Assembly: GCF_026213295.1 (NCBI RefSeq)
Contig: NC_079432.1
Location: forward strand, 15,434,761-15,498,760
From: Gadus chalcogrammus
Taxonomy: Eukaryota > Chordata > Actinopteri > Gadiformes > Gadidae
Direction: 5' to 3'
DNA length: 64,000 nt
Each line of letters opens with the position of its first letter. The stretch's first letter is position 1. The translations under genes and the position numbers were made by a program. A model generated the notes under the pieces. It was given only the letters and a program-made list of their open reading frames with translations, made no database searches and was not told the origin of the DNA. Shown one piece after another: positions 46,718-64,000 of this stretch.

Positions 46718-60075
<13,358 letters not shown>

Positions 60076-60237
60076 CTGGGGATAGGGGGCGGAGCCAGCC
60101 GTCAGAAACAGCTTGATTGACAGAAGAGATTATATTGAGATAAGTCTCAGCAAGTTGGAAGGATCAAAATGACAACGTTCAAAACTTTAAGACCCGTGTC
60201 AAAATGGACAAATAGAAGAGGGATCTCTGCTGTCCAT

Positions 60238-60595
60238 CCAATGACCAAATTAACTACCCAGTGACCAGGTTAACTACCCAGTGACCTCGTTAACTACCCA
60301 GTGACCAGGTTAACTACCCAGTGACCTCGTTAACTACCCAGTGACCAGGTTAACTACCCAGTGACCTCGTTAACTACCCAGTGACCAGGTTAACTACCCA
60401 GTGACCAGGTTAACTACCCAGTGACCTCGTTAACTACACAGTGACCAGGTTAACTACCCAGTGACCTCGTTAACTACCCAGTGACCAGGTTAACTACCCA
60501 GTGACCTCGTTAACTACCCAGTGACCAGGTTAACTACCCAGTGACCTCGTTAACTACCCAGTGACCAGGTTAACTACCCAGTGACCTCGTTAACC
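60238..60595. repeat. 20-bp minisatellite with alternating two-unit order
   Basis: About 18 units of GACCAGGTTAACTACCCAGT and GACCTCGTTAACTACCCAGT, which alternate to make a 40-bp higher-order unit. Decayed copies continue to about 60860. Confidence 0.95.
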
Positions 60596-61225
60596 AGTGA
60601 CTAAGCTAACCTTCTGGTGACAATGAAAACAAACAAGTGAACAAGCTCTTCGACTAGTGACCAGGTTACTAATCTGTGACCAGGTCAACCTACTAGTGAC
60701 CAGGTTAACTACTAAGTGGCCGTGTTAACTTACCATTGACCAGGTTAACCTACTGCTGACCAGGTTTACTAACCACTGACGAGATGAACCTACTAGTGAC
60801 GACGTTAGACAACCAGTGACCAGGTGAACCCACTTGTGACCAGGCTAACTAGATACCAGACTAACCACCCTGTGTGACACACACTCACAAGCATGCAGAT
60901 ATGCACAGTCACACCCGCATGTGGATAGTAGCTCCAGGATTAATCATGAAAGCCAAACATAGCAGAATCACTTCCTTAATGTTGCTATTGTACTTAGGTA
61001 TGTATCAGTGGGCATATAGACGCGTGTGGCATTCAATTAACACAGGGCCAATTAAGACGGGAAGCACCAAACTTCAAACTCAAGGAGTTAACTGAATATC
61101 TGTGATTGATTGGCAGGCTGCTGGTGATCGGGTGCTGAGGGGTTAAAGGTCATACCTAGACCCTCCTGGGTGTGTTTAAAATACCTGACCAGGAAGTACT
61201 GAGACAGCCCACCTGGGGAGAGGAA

Positions 61226-61307
61226 CACACAGGTTTACTGGGATTCCCAGTAAACCTGTGTGATACTGAAGAAGAGGGGATTCCCACCTTCTTCAGTATC
61301 ACACAGG
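61226..61307. repeat. Two overlapping long hairpins
   Basis: Arms 61226-61243 and 61245-61262 are exact complements (18 bp, 1-nt spacer). Arms 61255-61274 and 61288-61307 are exact complements (20 bp, 13-nt loop). They share 61255-61262, so only one can form at a time. Confidence 0.9.
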
Positions 61308-61635
61308 CACACGTTCTTCAGATATATTAATTAATGTGCACGTGTTCCATCAGACAAACGTGTTGCCTCATCTGAGAAGATTAACATATAATCTAATTTG
61401 CCATTTTTTTGAGCCAAGTAGCTAATGGAAGGGAGATCCATGTGTTAATTAGACATAACACATTTAAAAAAGATAACATTCATAAGGATATTATTTATTA
61501 CTTTACAATCATATTCTAAAGTTTTCCAATACACTTTCCTTAGGAATGACCAGAACATCCTGTCAATATTTTAATTCAATGACACAATTCTGTAAGAATG
61601 TAAATTATAAATGAGGGCTTTAAAAGGATCTAACT

Positions 61636-62392
<757 letters not shown>

Positions 62393-62516
62393 TGGAATTC
62401 CTTCCGCGGAAATGGTTACATAAATGAACACTTAGTCAAATATATGAACCTGTTTATTTAAATGAACGAACTCAGACTCCAGCCGGTCGGAAGAGAGAGG
62501 GAACAGCCTGACTTAC

Positions 62517-62682
62517 CGAGCCAGTGACCCAGTCTGTGCTTGGATTTTAACCCAATCCTCCTGATGGTGTACACATCCAAACCGGGACCCAAAAATACAC
62601 CCCGTTTACTCCTACCCCACCTACCCTCCCCCCACCTATCCGTACCATTGCACACAGAACCCATGAGTTTCTGCCGCACCAT
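62517..62682 (-). CDS. plekhg3: Candidate upstream coding exon of plekhg3
   Basis: Open frame with ATG at 62682-62680 (MVRQKLMGSVCNGTDRWGEG...) ending HRLGHWL plus one base at a strong CTCG/GTAAGT donor. The phase is exactly what the exon at 60075 needs; joining gives ...HWL-D-SPRHSAAS. The peptide is not one I recognise from PLEKHG3, and it could be chance. Confidence 0.25.
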
Positions 62683-62850
62683 CCCCTCAACACACAAAAT
62701 ACACAGTACACAGCATTAACCCAGCCAAACTATACCCAGTGTCACACTGTACACTAGAAACACTCAAGTGAAGTGCAGGTGGATAAAACAGAGGTCAGGT
62801 TCACTGGTCATAATACAACTCCTCCCACACACACTTGAGAAACTCCTGTG

Positions 62851-62981
<131 letters not shown>

Positions 62982-63159
62982 ACACGAACCCGCAAACACA
63001 TCCACAAACGCCCCCCCCCCCCCCCCCTCCCCAAATACACGCACACTCATACACACACACAAGCGCATACACACTCTCTTATACACTCCCCACCAAACAA
63101 ACGCTAACACTAGGAGTGGACGATAAATCAATATTAACATAAATCGATCAAATCTGCCA

Positions 63160-63810
63160 CGATAACTGTCACATGTTTTATTTATACATTTCCCCTACTT
63201 TCGAAACACATTGAATAGGATCGACCCCAGACTCGGCGCAGCGCCCTGAGTCTAGCGGAATACCAAAGGTGACGTCAGTGGTCAATGGCGTACCTGCACG
63301 CAGCGCCCCAAATCCCTATATGAAAATCCCAGTACTCCCAGCGCCTCTCAGGTAATTCTGTATGCAAATCGAGCGCCCCTGACCGCAACGCAAATACACT
63401 GAAGAAGCTATCACCAGCAGTCATGAAGTCGACGAAGATCGAATAGGAGTAGGCCTAATAATAAAAGAGGTCGGACCACTTCAGTTGTATTTACGTGGAT
63501 ATAGGGGGATAGTGTTGCGGTGTGCAGTTGTATCGTTACAGTTTTATTTTGGACACCAACTTTCTCCGCGAGAAAGAAATCCTGCTTTGGTCGTCAAACA
63601 GGAAAACCACCTTAAAGACTTACATTTCTAAAACATGGATGTATTAAAGTTTGCACACCCACTTATCACCCCCCCCCCCCCCCCCTCGCCCTCTCCCGCG
63701 ACCTGCCGCTCGCTACATAGAGGACCGTCTTTGCAGATGTTGATGTCCGCGTCCGAGAGCAGTGTTGCCAAATTGCACCCGATTTTTCGCCCAATCTGGC
63801 AACACTAGCT
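63160..63810 (-). promoter_or_regulatory. Possible promoter region of plekhg3 or the next gene
   Basis: Contains a CRE-like TGACGTCA near 63271-63278, an octamer ATGCAAAT at 63362-63369, and a minus-strand donor-like TGCAG/GTACGC near 63293. A poly(C) run lies at 63669-63685. A 15-bp inverted repeat is at 63761-63806. There is no direct evidence of transcription. Confidence 0.25.
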
Positions 63811-64000
63811 GCAGCACTGTCCGAAAGGGTTAAAGCTTCTAGGACAGCTCTGCATGAGAACGCGTTGTGTGTGTGGATGTGTGGAGATCTCTCTGTGCTC
63901 TTTGGCCTTACTCTTTATTTGTATTCTGAAGCAACTCAGCACTGTTTATTATCTGTATCCCGAAACTCTATCAGCCTAGTTGTTTTAAGATATGGATAGT

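Overview
The window is vertebrate nuclear DNA, almost certainly from a teleost fish. All genes are split by GT-AG introns (plus one AT-AC intron), promoters are CpG-rich or TATA/CCAAT type, and the proteins are vertebrate families. Dinucleotide repeats are extremely dense: about seventeen AC/TG or GA/TC tracts of roughly 50-200 bp, about 2 kb in total, plus at least six minisatellites. That density recalls cod-like fishes (Gadiformes), but this is an inference, not proof.

Layout. 1-2340, minus: the 5' end of inf2 (inverted formin 2), leaving the window on the left. 4888-7694, minus: tmem179, complete in four coding exons, including a last exon with no ATG of its own. 9913-11760, plus: a peripherin-2-like photoreceptor tetraspanin (prph2l type), three exons. 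12.4-20.2 kb: a gene-poor spacer with repeats and a LINE reverse-transcriptase remnant that has a minisatellite inside it. 20.29-25.36 kb, plus: brain-type creatine kinase (ckb), with CCAAT/TATA promoter, one noncoding and seven coding exons, 381 aa. 27.0-27.84 kb: an L2-like LINE 3' fragment split by a TC microsatellite. 28.3-45.1 kb, plus: cep170b, 18 coding exons, 1727 aa, with a 268-bp U12-type AT-AC intron inside the FHA domain. 46.7-60.1 kb, minus: plekhg3 (DH-PH RhoGEF), 17 recognised coding exons including an 11-nt microexon; its first coding exon is uncertain. 60.1-64.0 kb: 5' intron or flank of plekhg3, full of repeats.

The genes do not form a pathway. They are a syntenic block: inf2, tmem179, ckb and cep170b all have human orthologues on 14q32, and plekhg3 lies elsewhere on human 14q. 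cep170b and plekhg3 converge tail to tail; tmem179 and prph2l diverge head to head. I see no prokaryotic-type system, CRISPR array, rRNA or bona fide tRNA gene. The most notable observations are the AT-AC intron, the microexon, microsatellites abutting splice sites (UG-rich in the sense strand in all five UG cases), tandem repeats that grew inside LINE coding sequence, and several small transposons with readable terminal repeats and target duplications.
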